This document shows, piece after piece, positions 53,870 to 63,705 of a stretch of 64,000 bases of DNA; the first letter of the stretch is position 1; every line of letters begins with the position of its first letter. The DNA comes from Anastrepha obliqua (lineage: Eukaryota; Arthropoda; Insecta; Diptera; Tephritidae). The DNA lies in NCBI RefSeq assembly GCF_027943255.1, contig NC_072897.1, positions 42,072,044 to 42,136,043 on the forward strand, written 5' to 3'. Below the pieces are notes generated by a model, which ran no database searches, had not been told where the DNA came from, and was given only the letters and a program-made list of their open reading frames with translations. The translations under genes and the position numbers were made by a program.

Positions 53870-54225
53870 ACTCCGCTCAGGAGTATAGGGTCTCGACAAA
53901 ACTCTTCCAACGTACACGGCTGTTGTTTTTGCGTCGTCCCATGTGATGTCGGCATCTGCTAGTTCGCGCAGCATCGACTTTCACCAAGTGATTTTTGGCC
54001 GACCGGGACCTCTGCTCCCTTGCGAGTCCCAGTCCAGCGCCATTCCCATACTCATTCGTTGATCCCCACAGCGCGTCGTTGCTGGTGGTGTTCGGCAAGA
54101 ATATTCTACAGATGATGCGGAGGCATTTGTTGATTAAAGATTGTAGTGTGTGTGAGATGGTGTTGGAGACCTGCCAAGTTTCACTTCCATACAACAAAAC
54201 AGACTTCCCACACAATTAAATCCAC
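53870..54225 (-). pseudogene. RTE-like LINE C-terminal remnant
   Basis: Minus strand: VLLYGSETWQVSNTISHTLQ, SLINKCLRIICRIF, then DALWGSTNEY and, after rearrangement, RVRWKSFVETLYS. LYGSETW and INKCLR--- are RTE-like post-RT motifs. Some WIGHTLRK-type sequence is lost. Confidence 0.7.
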
Positions 54226-54247
54226 TGTACTGCACTCGGGTTCCCTT

Positions 54248-54510
54248 TTTAACACACTTTTATTAGCTCGAGTTGTATGTGTGTATGTATGTATGTAACG
54301 GAATCTTTGAGCTTAATTTTTACTGGCTTCTAAAAATCTGATCGACTTGGAATTTTGCACACCTATCAAGGACCGATGACAATGCAATAATTTGATAAAA
54401 GTTTTCCATTATCCTTATTAGGATTGCCAGGATTAATATTTTCTTTTTAACACACTTTTATTAGCTCGGGTTGTATGTATGTATGTATGTATGTAACGGA
54501 ATATATTTAC
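54248..54510 (+). repeat. Duplicated AACACACTTTTATTAGCTCG block with TATG repeats
   Basis: The block and its GTTGTATGTATG microsatellite, ending GTAACGGAAT, occur at about 54250-54303 and 54449-54502, 199 bp apart. This may be the end of a short non-autonomous element present in tandem. Confidence 0.6.
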
Positions 54511-54574
54511 TCTTTCGAATTCGAACTTGCTCGGGCACGCGGCACTGCAGTACGAATAGAAGGCTAATAGACGG

Positions 54575-55296
54575 AGAGCTCATGACCAAAAAACCCAACA
54601 TATTTTATACTTCTTGAAATTTTGTGTGAGATTAGTTTTTTAATACTAGAATCGATATCCCGCGGGCTGGCTGCTCAATAGCGGTCTTAACTATGGATTT
54701 TTATTTTTTAAAACTGTTAATAAAAAACATTTTCCCAACATATTTTATACCACTTGAAATTTTAACAGAATTTCATTTACGGTCTGTATAAAATGAAACG
54801 ATGGTTGCCAGCCCATTCTCATGGTCCCAAAGTACTGCCAGCCCATGTTGAAAGTGCGTTGATGGAAGCACAAGTCAACATATTTTATACCGGCTGTCTT
54901 TTTTACACGACATTGGCAATACAATAAATTGATGAAATCTGTAGAGCCAGCCCATTCTGACGGTCCCATCACATGGAAAATTTGGAAAATTTCATTCATT
55001 TCATTCATTCATGAGTGCGAGCGAGACCGACTTACGTGAATGTGGGCGCGCGAGAGAGAGCGTATATCGTTTATATACTGTCTGTCGCACGCGCTGGCTA
55101 CTTTTTTACTAGGAATTTTGAATGGTGATTCATAATAGTCTAAGAGCTCATGACCCAAAAACCCAACATATTATTTAAGACCGCTATTGAGCAGCCAGCC
55201 CCCGGATATCGATTCGAGTATTAAAAAACTAATCCCACACAAAATTTCAAGAAGTATAAAATATGTTGGGTTTTTTAGTCATGAGCTCTTAGACTA
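54575..55296. mobile_element. Fold-back type element with ~115-bp arms
   Basis: Left arm 54575-54690 (GAGCTCATGACC...GCTCAATAGCGGTCTTAA) is the near-perfect complement of 55175-55290. A further partial arm at 55136-55172 pairs with 55260-55296, including 19 perfect bp TAGTCTAAGAGCTCATGAC. The centre has repeats of CCAGCCCATTCT / CCAGCCCATG and ACATATTTTATACC. No ORF. Likely a MITE or fold-back element; flanking duplication uncertain. Confidence 0.8.
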
Positions 55297-55549
55297 TAAA
55301 ACGTTTTCAGGGTAGTTGCATTCTCACTTTGTATAGTCTTTACACATGCGCAGATACTACAAGTCTCATACACGCAAATTTACTCTATTCAATGTTCATA
55401 TAAGATGTAATTTTGTTAATTACAATAAAATAATCAAAACATAAATCTTAAAATTATTTTACGGAACAAAATTTTGGCAAGTAAAGAAGGAATTTATCAT
55501 TACCATAATTTCATTTATAAAATTTTATCGATTAAAGTACAATTTTTAT
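55297..55549. other. AT-rich spacer
   Basis: No recognised feature. Confidence 0.4.
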
Positions 55550-56985
55550 TTGTTTATTTGTTTATATAAATAGTACATAGTAAGACTAAGGTCTTTTAAT
55601 AGTACTTCAACAATATTAATCTAAAATTTTACACCAGTTCATTTACGAATTAATCCAATATATTTAACTAAACTATAATAATAAGAAGAAAAGAAGCAAT
55701 AGGAAAAGAAAAGAAGGATTTAGAGAACAAAGAACAAAAATAGTAATTAGAGAATGTAGAGAGAAATTTAATGCCCTAATTTAGCACAATCAAACACTTT
55801 TAAAGTAATTATAGACTTGTGCCCTGAAGTTAAATCTGTTAGGTCCAGCCTTCCCAGTGTCGGGTAATGAGTTCCACACTTTAATAGCATTAATGAAAAA
55901 TAATCTAGATGATGGTAGGTAATTAAATTTTGGAAAGATGAATTTGTTGTGTCTGCGAGACCTTACTGGTATCAACTTCTCTGTCAGATAGGGCGGAGAC
56001 TTGAATAATGTAAGTTTGCATAAAAATATGCAATTTCTAGCAGACAAATAACTATTAAGGCAACATCCCAGTAACCTTGATCGCCATGCAGAGATATGGT
56101 CATATCTGCCAATCCCATATACATACCGCGTGGCGTTATTAAATGCTACATTAAGTTTATGGCAAGATGTGGAGCCGAGTTTGCTGTATACGACCTCAGA
56201 GTACGTAATGAGAGGCATAATTAGCTGGAGAACTAATTAGCACCTCGTTTTCTCTGGCGTGAATGTTGCAGAGACTCTCAACTTACGCAATGTAGCATAA
56301 ATGTTCCCCACAACCCTATTTATATGGTCAGCACAGGTAAGTTTTGTGTTGAGAATGAACCCCAAATTTTTTACCTTGTCCATAAAGCTAAGGGAACTTG
56401 TACCTATCCACAATTTAGGGATATTGTCAACATGCACGACACTATTACATATAGGTAAGACATATGACTTTGACGCGTTCAGACATAAAGAGTTTTCATT
56501 AGCCCATACAGAAATAGCAGACAAATCACTGTTTATTTTGAAACATAAATCTTCAACGAGACCAATACGACTGGACAAGTACAATTGTATATCATCAGCA
56601 TACGCATGGACATTCACATACTGACAAACGTTAAAAACATCATTGACAAAAAGATTGAATAAAAGCGGACCAAGGATAGACCCTTACGGAACACCAGTGT
56701 GTACGTATCTAGACTGAGATGTTGATTTACTGGTCTTAACCTTCTGCGTTCTGTCTCCAAGGTAGCTGGCCATGAGCTTCACCGCACTGTCTTTGAAGCC
56801 GAAATAGTGTTTAAGCTTCAAACATAACAATATGTGATTCACTGAATCAAATGCTTTAGAAAAGTCAAGTAAGCAAAGTAGAGTCAAGTCTCCGTTGTCA
56901 AAACTAATTCTAATGTTGTCCAGTATTTTAACCATTGCAGTCGAGCAACTGTGACTATAAATCACTGACTAAATGAAAACAATAA
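55550..56985 (-). mobile_element. CR1/Jockey-like LINE, 5'-truncated
   Basis: Minus-strand RT (56965 to 55790) followed by a 3' UTR to about 55550 that ends in TTTATTTG-type repeats. No endonuclease on the right, where sequence is unrecognised. Confidence 0.75.
55790..56965 (-). pseudogene. CR1-like reverse transcriptase with two nonsense codons
   Basis: Minus strand: TLLCLLDFSKAFDSVNHILL (palm Asp), YLGDRTQKVK, HTGVP then TAA, GSILGPLLFNLFVNDV; the stop replaces Gln in the GVPQGSILGPLLF motif (CAA to TAA). Then VHAYADDIQLYLSSRIG (YADD), NASKSYVLPI and VKNLGFILNTKLTCADHI. A second stop follows KTRC near 56235. The C-terminus has RYVYGIGRYDHIS and FFINAIKVWNSLP, typical of CR1 or BS/X-like LINEs. 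Otherwise continuous in one frame, so decay is slight. Confidence 0.8.
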
Positions 56986-57282
56986 TTTTCATTCAGAAAA
57001 ACAAGGCTCGACCTTCAATCAATGATCTATATGGGAAAAAGTATGTAAAACATTGATTATGTCAGTATATTTTGTTGTTACCTCTCCGTTTCAGGAGTGG
57101 GGTAGCCGTTCCTCAGGCTCCCTCCACGAAATAAGTTCTTCATCCCGATTACTTCTTTATCACGGCCGATAACTGCATAGCTTTAGACTCACAGTCGATA
57201 AGAAAGGCATTAAATATAACACGAATATATCGAATCATTAATTCACTGACTGCAATGATAACAATAATTTTCATTCATAATA
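56986..57282. other. Spacer without recognised features
   Basis: About 57080-57180 is less AT-rich but gives no recognised coding pattern. Confidence 0.4.
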
Positions 57283-57606
57283 AAAAATAGTTAAAAAAAA
57301 ACTAAAAAACACGCTTTTTTGCTAATCGAACTAAAAAGTAGAAAATAAAAAATAGTTTAAAAAAACTAAAAAACACGCTTTTATTGCTAATCGAACTAAA
57401 AAGTCTAACTTTTAACTCTAATTTGAATTATTCTATTTGTATCTTAATTTTTGTTATAATTCTGTTCTGAGGTAGTTGACTATGACTGATCGTTCGATTT
57501 GCTATTACTTCATTATAGGTCTCTTTGTCATTAAAATTTATTTTCTACTTTTTAGTTCGATTAGCAATAAAAGCGTGTTTTTTAGTTTTTTTAAACTATT
57601 TTAATT
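57283..57606. repeat. Inverted repeat with one duplicated arm
   Basis: The unit AACTAAAAAACACGCTTTT-TTGCTAATCGAACTAAAAAGT occurs at about 57285-57340 and 57346-57403. Its perfect complement is at 57541-57606. The two-left-arm, one-right-arm structure with a 140-bp loop suggests a small MITE. No ORF. Confidence 0.75.
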
Positions 57607-57960
57607 TTCTTTAAATCTACTCGACCTCCGAAGAAATCTGAGTAGATCTTGTGGATGCCAAGGATACAAGGTGGTCGCTTCTTAACATATCAATGCCAAA
57701 CACCTCAAGGCTGATTCGAGTGAAGGCGGAGCAGAAGCATAGAAAGTGGTCCACCGTATCATCTTCCTCTCCACATGCTGGGCAGAATTCACTGTCTGAG
57801 ATGCCCACCTTTTCCATGAGCTTTTCCCATAGAAAGTGGCCAGTCATCAGTCCAACCAGCTGCCTACAGTCCCTTCTGCTTAATAACAGAAAGATCTGCT
57901 ACAGTCGGTCGGACATGACAGGTAACATCAGTTTTGTCTATCTTAAGCCTCTCTCAGCCT
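57607..57960 (-). pseudogene. LINE C-terminal finger remnant
   Basis: Minus strand: LQQIFLLLSRRDCRQLVGLM, TGHFLWEKLMEKVGISDSEF and CPACGEEDDTVDHFLCFCSA, the GLMTGH...C--C-----T--H-L--C finger of R1/LOA-like LINE C-termini. It lies 3' of RTE-type RT sequence on the same strand, but they look like different clades. Confidence 0.65.
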
Positions 57961-58034
57961 GCCAAGCTGGCTTGTTGGTTAAAGTACCCCGTTTGCTAAC
58001 CGTGGCTTTGATGGCAGCAGAACTCGCCCATTCG

Positions 58035-58400
58035 CCCGAATGAGGAACTTGGCGAAGTCCAAGTTCTCAAGATATCTGGTGAAATCTCATACGATGCTTC
58101 TTTTGTGCAGAATCAATTTCCTGATAACGTTGTCCAGAACGATGGCAAAGAGAAGGGGCGACAGGGGACAACCTTGCCTTACGCCTGCGTTGGTGGTGAA
58201 TGGGTTGCTGATGTTGCCGTTGTGTAGCACTGCCAGTTCGGAGTTCTCATAAAGAGCTCTGAGTAGGCGGATTATCTTAGCGGGAACTCCCTTTCTACTC
58301 AACGCCAGCCATATTGAGTCTTGTTTGATTGTGTCGAATGCCTTCTTGAAGTCGACGAACCGCATGTAAAGCACCACTCAGCTGATTGTTCCATTATGAT
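58035..58400 (-). pseudogene. RTE-like reverse transcriptase fragment
   Basis: Minus strand: MRFVDFKKAFDTIKQDSIWL (first palm Asp), ALSRKGVPAKIIRLLRALYE, NAGVRQGCPLSPLLFAIVLD and VIRKLI. The YxDD part has decayed (near 58035-58070 YLENLDFAKF). 5' part missing beyond about 58400. Confidence 0.8.
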
Positions 58401-58478
58401 GCGAAGGGTGTCGGTTGTTAGTTGTCCTCATTTATTACAAAGAGAGTTTAGAATATTTTTATTCTTATTTACTATGGA

Positions 58479-58494
58479 TTACTTGCAACACCTC
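58479..58494 (+). repeat. Target-site duplication of SINE, left copy
   Basis: TTACTTGCAACACCTC, identical to 58821-58836. Confidence 0.92.
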
Positions 58495-58820
58495 CGGCGG
58501 CCGCCGAAGCCGAATGGGTTGGTGCGTGATCACCATTCGGAATTCACTGAGAGGTCGTTGGTTCGAATCTCGGTGAAACATCAAATTAATAAAAACATTT
58601 TTCTAATAGCGGTCGCCCCTCGGCAGGCAATGGCAAACCTCCGAGTGTATTTCTGCCATGAAAAAGCTCCTCATAAAAATATCTGCCATTCGGAGTCGGC
58701 TTGAAACTGTAGGTCCCTCCATTTGTGGAACAACACCAAGACGCACTCCACAAATAGGAGGAGGAGCTCGGCCAAACACCTAACAGAAGTGTACGCGCCA
58801 ATTATTTATTTATTTTTATT
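58495..58820 (+). repeat. tRNA-like SINE, full length with 16-bp duplication
   Basis: Best copy of the family. Starts CGGCGGCCGCCGAAGCC; box A-like at 58507-58523 (AAGCCGAATGGGTTGGTG), box B-like at 58560-58571 (GGTTCGAATCTC), then a body with AATAGCGGTCGCCCCTCGGC, TATTTCTGCCATGAAAAAGC and GGAGGAGGAGCTCGGCC, and the end GTGTACGCGCCAATTATTTA. The spacing of the boxes (about 50 bp) resembles a tRNA. The RNA would be made by polymerase III and copied by a LINE enzyme. No poly(A); the tail is TTTA-rich. Confidence 0.92.
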
Positions 58821-58836
58821 TTACTTGCAACACCTC
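58821..58836 (+). repeat. Target-site duplication of SINE, right copy
   Basis: TTACTTGCAACACCTC, as at 58479-58494. Confidence 0.92.
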
Positions 58837-59329
58837 ATCGTAGTTTATTGGATTATATGCAGCTTGCTGTGATACCCCACCTTAATGGCCCAATTAGAAA
58901 ATTTGAGTAAGAAGAAGAATATACATGTGTTTTAAATAACCATTTTCTTTTAAAAATGTCATTGATCCAAAAAGGCTTAACATTTTATTTAGTAGATAAT
59001 TTTTAAGGTTTTTTAATTAAACTATTTTGATACTGATTTTCATTGATTGAACAATTCAAAGACATCAGAACTTTATTGGTAGAGCTTTGCAATCAAAATC
59101 TATTATTACCTACAAGAATACCGCCGTTTATTCTACAATAGCCTTGTTACTAACTTAGTGATCTAAAGTGTTTTCCTAAATGCATGCAATAACAACTCTA
59201 ACTGCCGATTGCTTGATTTGCATGAAATAACTGTCGCCTCTGCCTACATAATATTACATTTGCTAATTGTTTGTCTGGTGTTTCTCCTGCCCGCTTTTCC
59301 CCCTAGTATTTCTGCTTCTGGGTCTGAGA
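58837..59329. other. AT-rich spacer
   Basis: AAGAAGAAGAA near 58910-58920 could be another RTE tail. Otherwise nothing recognised. Confidence 0.4.
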
Positions 59330-59369
59330 TGAAAGCAGTCACTTGTATCCCAAGGAGTACAGCTCAATT

Positions 59370-60060
59370 AGTCTTAAATCGTTCGTATTCGTTCGAGAGA
59401 CTGCTTAATTCGTACATTAAGGAAAGGATCGAACCTTACCTAATGTTGCCAAATCAGCCTGCTTACACGAAGGGAAAATCCACTGAAAGAGCTCTTCATA
59501 GGGTCGTGCTACGGATAGAGAAAGCGCTGCACTATAAAGAATATGCGACGGGAGTCTTCCTTGATGTATCTGGAGCCTTTAACAATGTTTCTACTGAAGC
59601 TTTGATGGAAGGCCTAGAGCCAACTGGTGTAGAACCTGCTTTTCGACACTGGATCGTACAATTTAGTACAATTTTAAAAAAGGCAAACGGAGTAACTCCA
59701 CGGGAGGGAGTACTATACCCTCTTCTATGGAATCTAGTGATGAATCAGATTCTCATCAAACTTGGGTATACCGGACCAACACTGACGGCATATGCTGACG
59801 ACTTGGCTGTTGTCATCTCAGGTAGGTGTCATCAAAAGGTGAGCGAAATACACACAAGGACGCTCCGAGAAATCTACAAGTGGATGGAGTTGGTCGGACT
59901 GGAAGTAGATCCAGATAAGATGGACTTAATACTATTCACAAGAAAGTACAAGATTCCCAACTGTCACCACCGGTTCTCTGAGGAGTAGAATTAACAATTA
60001 AAATATCGACTAAATACCTACTTAGGTGTTATGATAGACAGTAAATTGTCATGGAGATTT
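59370..60060 (+). pseudogene. LINE 6 reverse transcriptase region
   Basis: Open to 59988 in one frame: LVLNRSYSFERLLNSYIKER, NQPAYTKGKSTERALHRVVL, TGVFLDVSGAFNNVSTEAL (palm Asp), GVTPREGVLYPLLWNLVMNQ, AYADDLAVVISG (YADD at about 59793-59804) and VDPDKMDLILFTRKY. PQGGVLSP reads PREGVLYP, which would weaken the enzyme. A stop at 59986-59988 is followed by YLGVMIDSKLSWRFHTEE in another frame. Confidence 0.8.
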
Positions 60061-60389
60061 CATACAGAAGAACTAGCAAGGAAAGCGTCTAATGCCTTGT
60101 ACACATGCAGGAAAATACTCGGTAATACTTGGGTACTCGTCTCATACATTCGATATATGTACTGGCAATCATTAGACATGCCATGTGGCGTGTGATAAAA
60201 TAATGTACGTTCTCGATCAATAAAATTAGTAGTAGGAGACTCAGCCAAGAGATCTGTACTAAAACTGAGAATGACTCAGGACATAAACGGAAGGTCACAC
60301 TACGTTATTCAGTAAAAGTAAACTTTGGCAAGAGGCCTGGTTTTGTAAAGAATAGAAAGACTGGCAGAAAGTTTTAGAATCCGATTACT

Positions 60390-60830
60390 ACGCATACATT
60401 TTCTTTACTGATGGATCCAAAATGACCGAATGAATAGGAGCGGTTGCCTTCAAGCTGAAATCTATGCTGCAACCAAAGCAGCTCAATTAGCTTTGGAATT
60501 TACTGTCCTCGACACTCGCACAAACATCTTCATTGATAGCCAAGCTGCAATTAAAGCAATAATGGCTACAATGACTAGCTGGGAATTTGTGCAGCAGTGT
60601 AAATCCAAAATAGACAAGCTCTGCGAGAATAGGCAAGTTAGAATTTACTGGGTACCAAGGCACAAGGGAATAGCGGAGAGGCAGACACCCGCTTGCCTAG
60701 GATGAGTACGTCGCACATATATCCTCCTTCACTATTAGTTTTGAAGACGGAACTAGACAAGGAGCTAGCTCTGAAAGCACAGTCATGCCAAATTAATTCT
60801 ACGAACTTGCAACACGAAAACAACCAACTT
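60390..60830 (+). pseudogene. LINE 6 RNase H region
   Basis: YIFFTDGSKMTE and a stop at 60432-60434, CLQAEIYAATKAAQLALEF, NIFIDSQAAIKAIMATM and VRIYWVPRHKGIAERQT (WVPGH with Gly to Arg). Three of the RNase H acids remain visible. Confidence 0.75.
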
Positions 60831-60977
60831 TATTTAATAATTTATATAAAGTCCTATGGATCCGCGGGAAAGCAAAGGGCCGCGACAGGGTACGTCCATT
60901 TCCCTCTGTCATGCGCCAACCTCTTGATTTCGCTTCAGGTTTTCTTGGTTTTGAATACGTAAGCTTCCAGATTCCTC

Positions 60978-61202
60978 CTACAGGCCAATGCTGATCTGCC
61001 TCTGCGACGGCGGCCTTGAGGGTTCCAGTCGGAGTTTGGAGTTAAATATTTTTATTTTTGTGCGCTGTGGGATAATCGTGGAGTTCCACACAGCATTTAG
61101 AGCACCGAAAGATTGCTTCGATTTTCTTATAAGGTTTTCGATGTCTTCTCTTGAGTCCCAATTAGCAGATATAATGCTCCCCAAATAGCAAAAGAAGTTC
61201 AC
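60978..61202 (-). pseudogene. RTE-like LINE, post-palm region
   Basis: FFCYLGSIISANWDSREDIE, NLIRKSKQSFGALNAVWNST and QRTKIKIFNSKL match the FKYLGS--T--G--E-DI--RI-KA---F--L---W motif of RTE-like LINEs. Confidence 0.8.
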
Positions 61203-61365
61203 GTACTTGATCTCAACATTGCTGATTTAGAATTTTTGCGCGTAGCTAGTGTTTACACGCATCAACTTTGTTTTGGGAATCAGCTATCGAGACATCCAAG
61301 ACAAGATCATTACTATTCCTTGAGTTTCGCGTGTAGCTATGCTCATCACAACGTCCAGAACAATG

Positions 61366-61920
61366 TTAAAGAGTAGAGGTGAAAGGACCCCAGTAGTGAC
61401 TGGCAGACGACCACTCAGTTTTGCAAGATGCGACAGCTAGGTGGTGTAGTTGGTGTATAATGCTAGGATTAGCGCGATTATGAGTTTTGTGCACCTTAAC
61501 ATGGCAGTGCATTCCAAATCGCATGATGGTGGAGAGTATCGAATGCTGTTGGAAATCGATGAAGATAAGGTAGAGAGGAGATCGCCATTCAACCGACTGC
61601 TCTACTGTTACTCTGAGGCTGTTGACGTGATCAACGCAGGAGCGTCCAGCTCGAAAGCCTACTTGTTCCGTTCGCAGATTTGTCTTCAGAGCGCTCGATA
61701 TGCGGATGTTCATTACTTGAGCAAATATTTTGTTCACCATAAGTGGTCTATCTGCTTGGTGATTATTGCAGCCATTCGCCAGTTTTTTCGCTCTTTTATA
61801 AAGATCCCTGCTGCGGTGGGTTTCTGCAGCTGACTGGGCCTCTGATGCGAGTACGTCTGCCATTTCACGTTTGACGGACGCTGGCTTTTACTTCTTTGTT
61901 CAGAGAACTGTAAAAAGATT
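61366..61920 (-). pseudogene. RTE-like LINE, RT fingers and palm start
   Basis: KREMADVLASEAQSAAETHR, DLYKRAKKLANGCNNHQADR, IRISSALKTNLRTEQVGFRA, GRSCVDHVNSLRVTVEQSVE and SPLYLIFIDFQQ. The first palm Asp is present (FIDFQ), after which FDS is lost by a frameshift. Part of the fingers between ADRP and QVMN is deleted. Confidence 0.8.
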
Positions 61921-61990
61921 GTCTCTGTCTCAGGCTCTTTTATGTACCCGCCTGTATGAACGTTGATGGCGAGTTTTCAGTCGCTTTGCA

Positions 61991-63472
61991 CTGCCGTTAA
62001 ATTTTTCACCGAGTTTTTAAATAAAATTTTATCATTGATTATGAGTATAATGCTGTCAGGTTTCCCGTTAATCCTTCTCCTCGCCAGTCTTTAGACTTTG
62101 GAGCTCTAACTTTTATTAAATCATATGTTAACAAAGCTATAATATATTCTCTCTTAAATGTGATTTCGGCGTAATGGTCCAGTAAATGGCTTTGTTGACC
62201 TTGGTGTTGCTTCTGACTCAGGCTCCACCTTTGTTAATCACTTATGCTACATTATTCAGAAGGTATTCAAAGATCCCTATACGAGAAAAACCATTTTTAA
62301 CTCTTTTGTCCATTCAAAGTAAGATTATGTCTCCGTAATCCAATTTGTAGTCAGTTAAACGTTTAATTCAATCCGCATTTTATTTTTTATTACCTTTAAC
62401 AAGTGCGAAATATTTCTTTTTATCATAAACTCAATAAACACTGGATTGAATTGAATTTAGTCAGTCAGTCGGTTTAGTAGTTTTGCAAATTTTTATACGT
62501 TAGTCTGTACAATTCCATCATCATAGACACTTTAAATTGACATTGAAAACTAACAGTACAAATAAGCTATGCTATTAAAAATTGCATTAATTGAAATTGA
62601 GAACTAACAGTATAAATTAGCTATGCTATTAAAACTTTTTATTCTCAAATATGTGTTATATAACGTTTTGTAAGATAATTTGTTTTTATAGAGAATTTTT
62701 GCGTATGATTGATCACAAAGCCAACATTAAAACAATTTTAACACCTTACTTCTCGCTAAATTAGGAGTTTCAAGAATTCTTTCGAGTTCAGGAAGGTTTT
62801 AATAAATTCTTTTCGATAAAAAATACGAACAATTGAAGGAACCACAATTCATATAAAGTAATGTTTCGACCTATTGGAACTAACTGAAGTTGTCTTGTAT
62901 TTTTGTGTGTTGTTGTTAACCATCTGACAAAGTTTTAATTAAAACAATTGAACTGTGTTCTTGAATTCTTTGTCGTTGTTTGTATGACTTTCCCTTTTGC
63001 ATTGACGAAGATAGAATATAGTAGATAGTACCTTGTAGATAGAAAATCTATTGCTGTATAATGGTTCGAAACATTTTAAAGAAGCCAATTAAATGGAGAT
63101 CTGTTTAAGCATCTTTATATATTTTTGTAAATTTTTTACAAAAACCAATCAGTTTAATTTCAATACGAGCCGTTGTAAGATATTCGTAGTACCACCAGCA
63201 AATGATTCCAATAATTTGTACTTTCTACAAGGTGGATAAGTATTAAGGTAGTTACCAACAATTTTCTTTGCAAAAATCGCTATCCTATTGCGCTCATAAG
63301 GATTGAATATAGTGAAATGGAATTGTGAAAGACCGGAAATTTCCCAACTCTTGATTATATAATATTTGGTCTCATAAGAAGTTGAATATTTTTTTATTAA
63401 CCATTAAATGATTTTCGGCCCATGATGACATTATATGACAAAATTTAAACAGCTTTTTATTTATTTAGTAAT
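61991..63472. other. AT-rich stretch, no gene
   Basis: The only pattern seen is a short imperfect tandem duplication at about 62533-62635, unit ATTGA-A-T-A(A/G)AACTAACAGTA, followed by AGCTATGCTATTAAAA. No coding pattern on either strand. Confidence 0.6.
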
Positions 63473-63705
63473 TCAACGGGTTAGTGCGCGACTACCATTC
63501 TAAGTACATAGGTTCAAATCTCCGTGCATGAAACACCAAAATGAAGAACGACTTTTTTTCAAATAACGGTCGACCCTCGGCAGGCAATGGAAAATCTCCG
63601 AGTGTATTTCCATTTGTGAAACAAGATTAAGACACACACCACAAATAAGAGGAGGAGCTCGGCCAAACACCTAACAGAAGTGTACACTCCAATTATTTAT
63701 TTGTT
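63473..63705 (+). repeat. tRNA-like SINE, diverged
   Basis: CAACGGGTTAGTGCGCGAC (box A region), GGTTCAAATCTC (box B) at about 63512-63523, then TCGGCAGGCAATGG, a deletion of the central part, and GAGGAGGAGCTCGGCC ending CACTCCAATTATTTATTTG. The oldest-looking copy in the window. Confidence 0.8.

Larger units (their letters stand above)
59330..60830 (+). mobile_element. LINE 6, RNase H-bearing LINE fragment
   Basis: Plus-strand RT and RNase H pieces of a LINE related to LINEs 1-5, without endonuclease. Truncated at both ends; the RTE LINE on the opposite strand begins at about 60840. Confidence 0.75.
60840..61990 (-). mobile_element. RTE-like LINE remnant (minus)
   Basis: Minus-strand RT N-terminal and thumb pieces in the right order with the palm degraded; ends undefined. 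Confidence 0.7.

Noticed and set aside
58495..58600. Functional tRNA gene
   Set aside because: Box A and B-like motifs are present but lie at the head of a dispersed repeat with a target duplication, and I could not form a proper cloverleaf.
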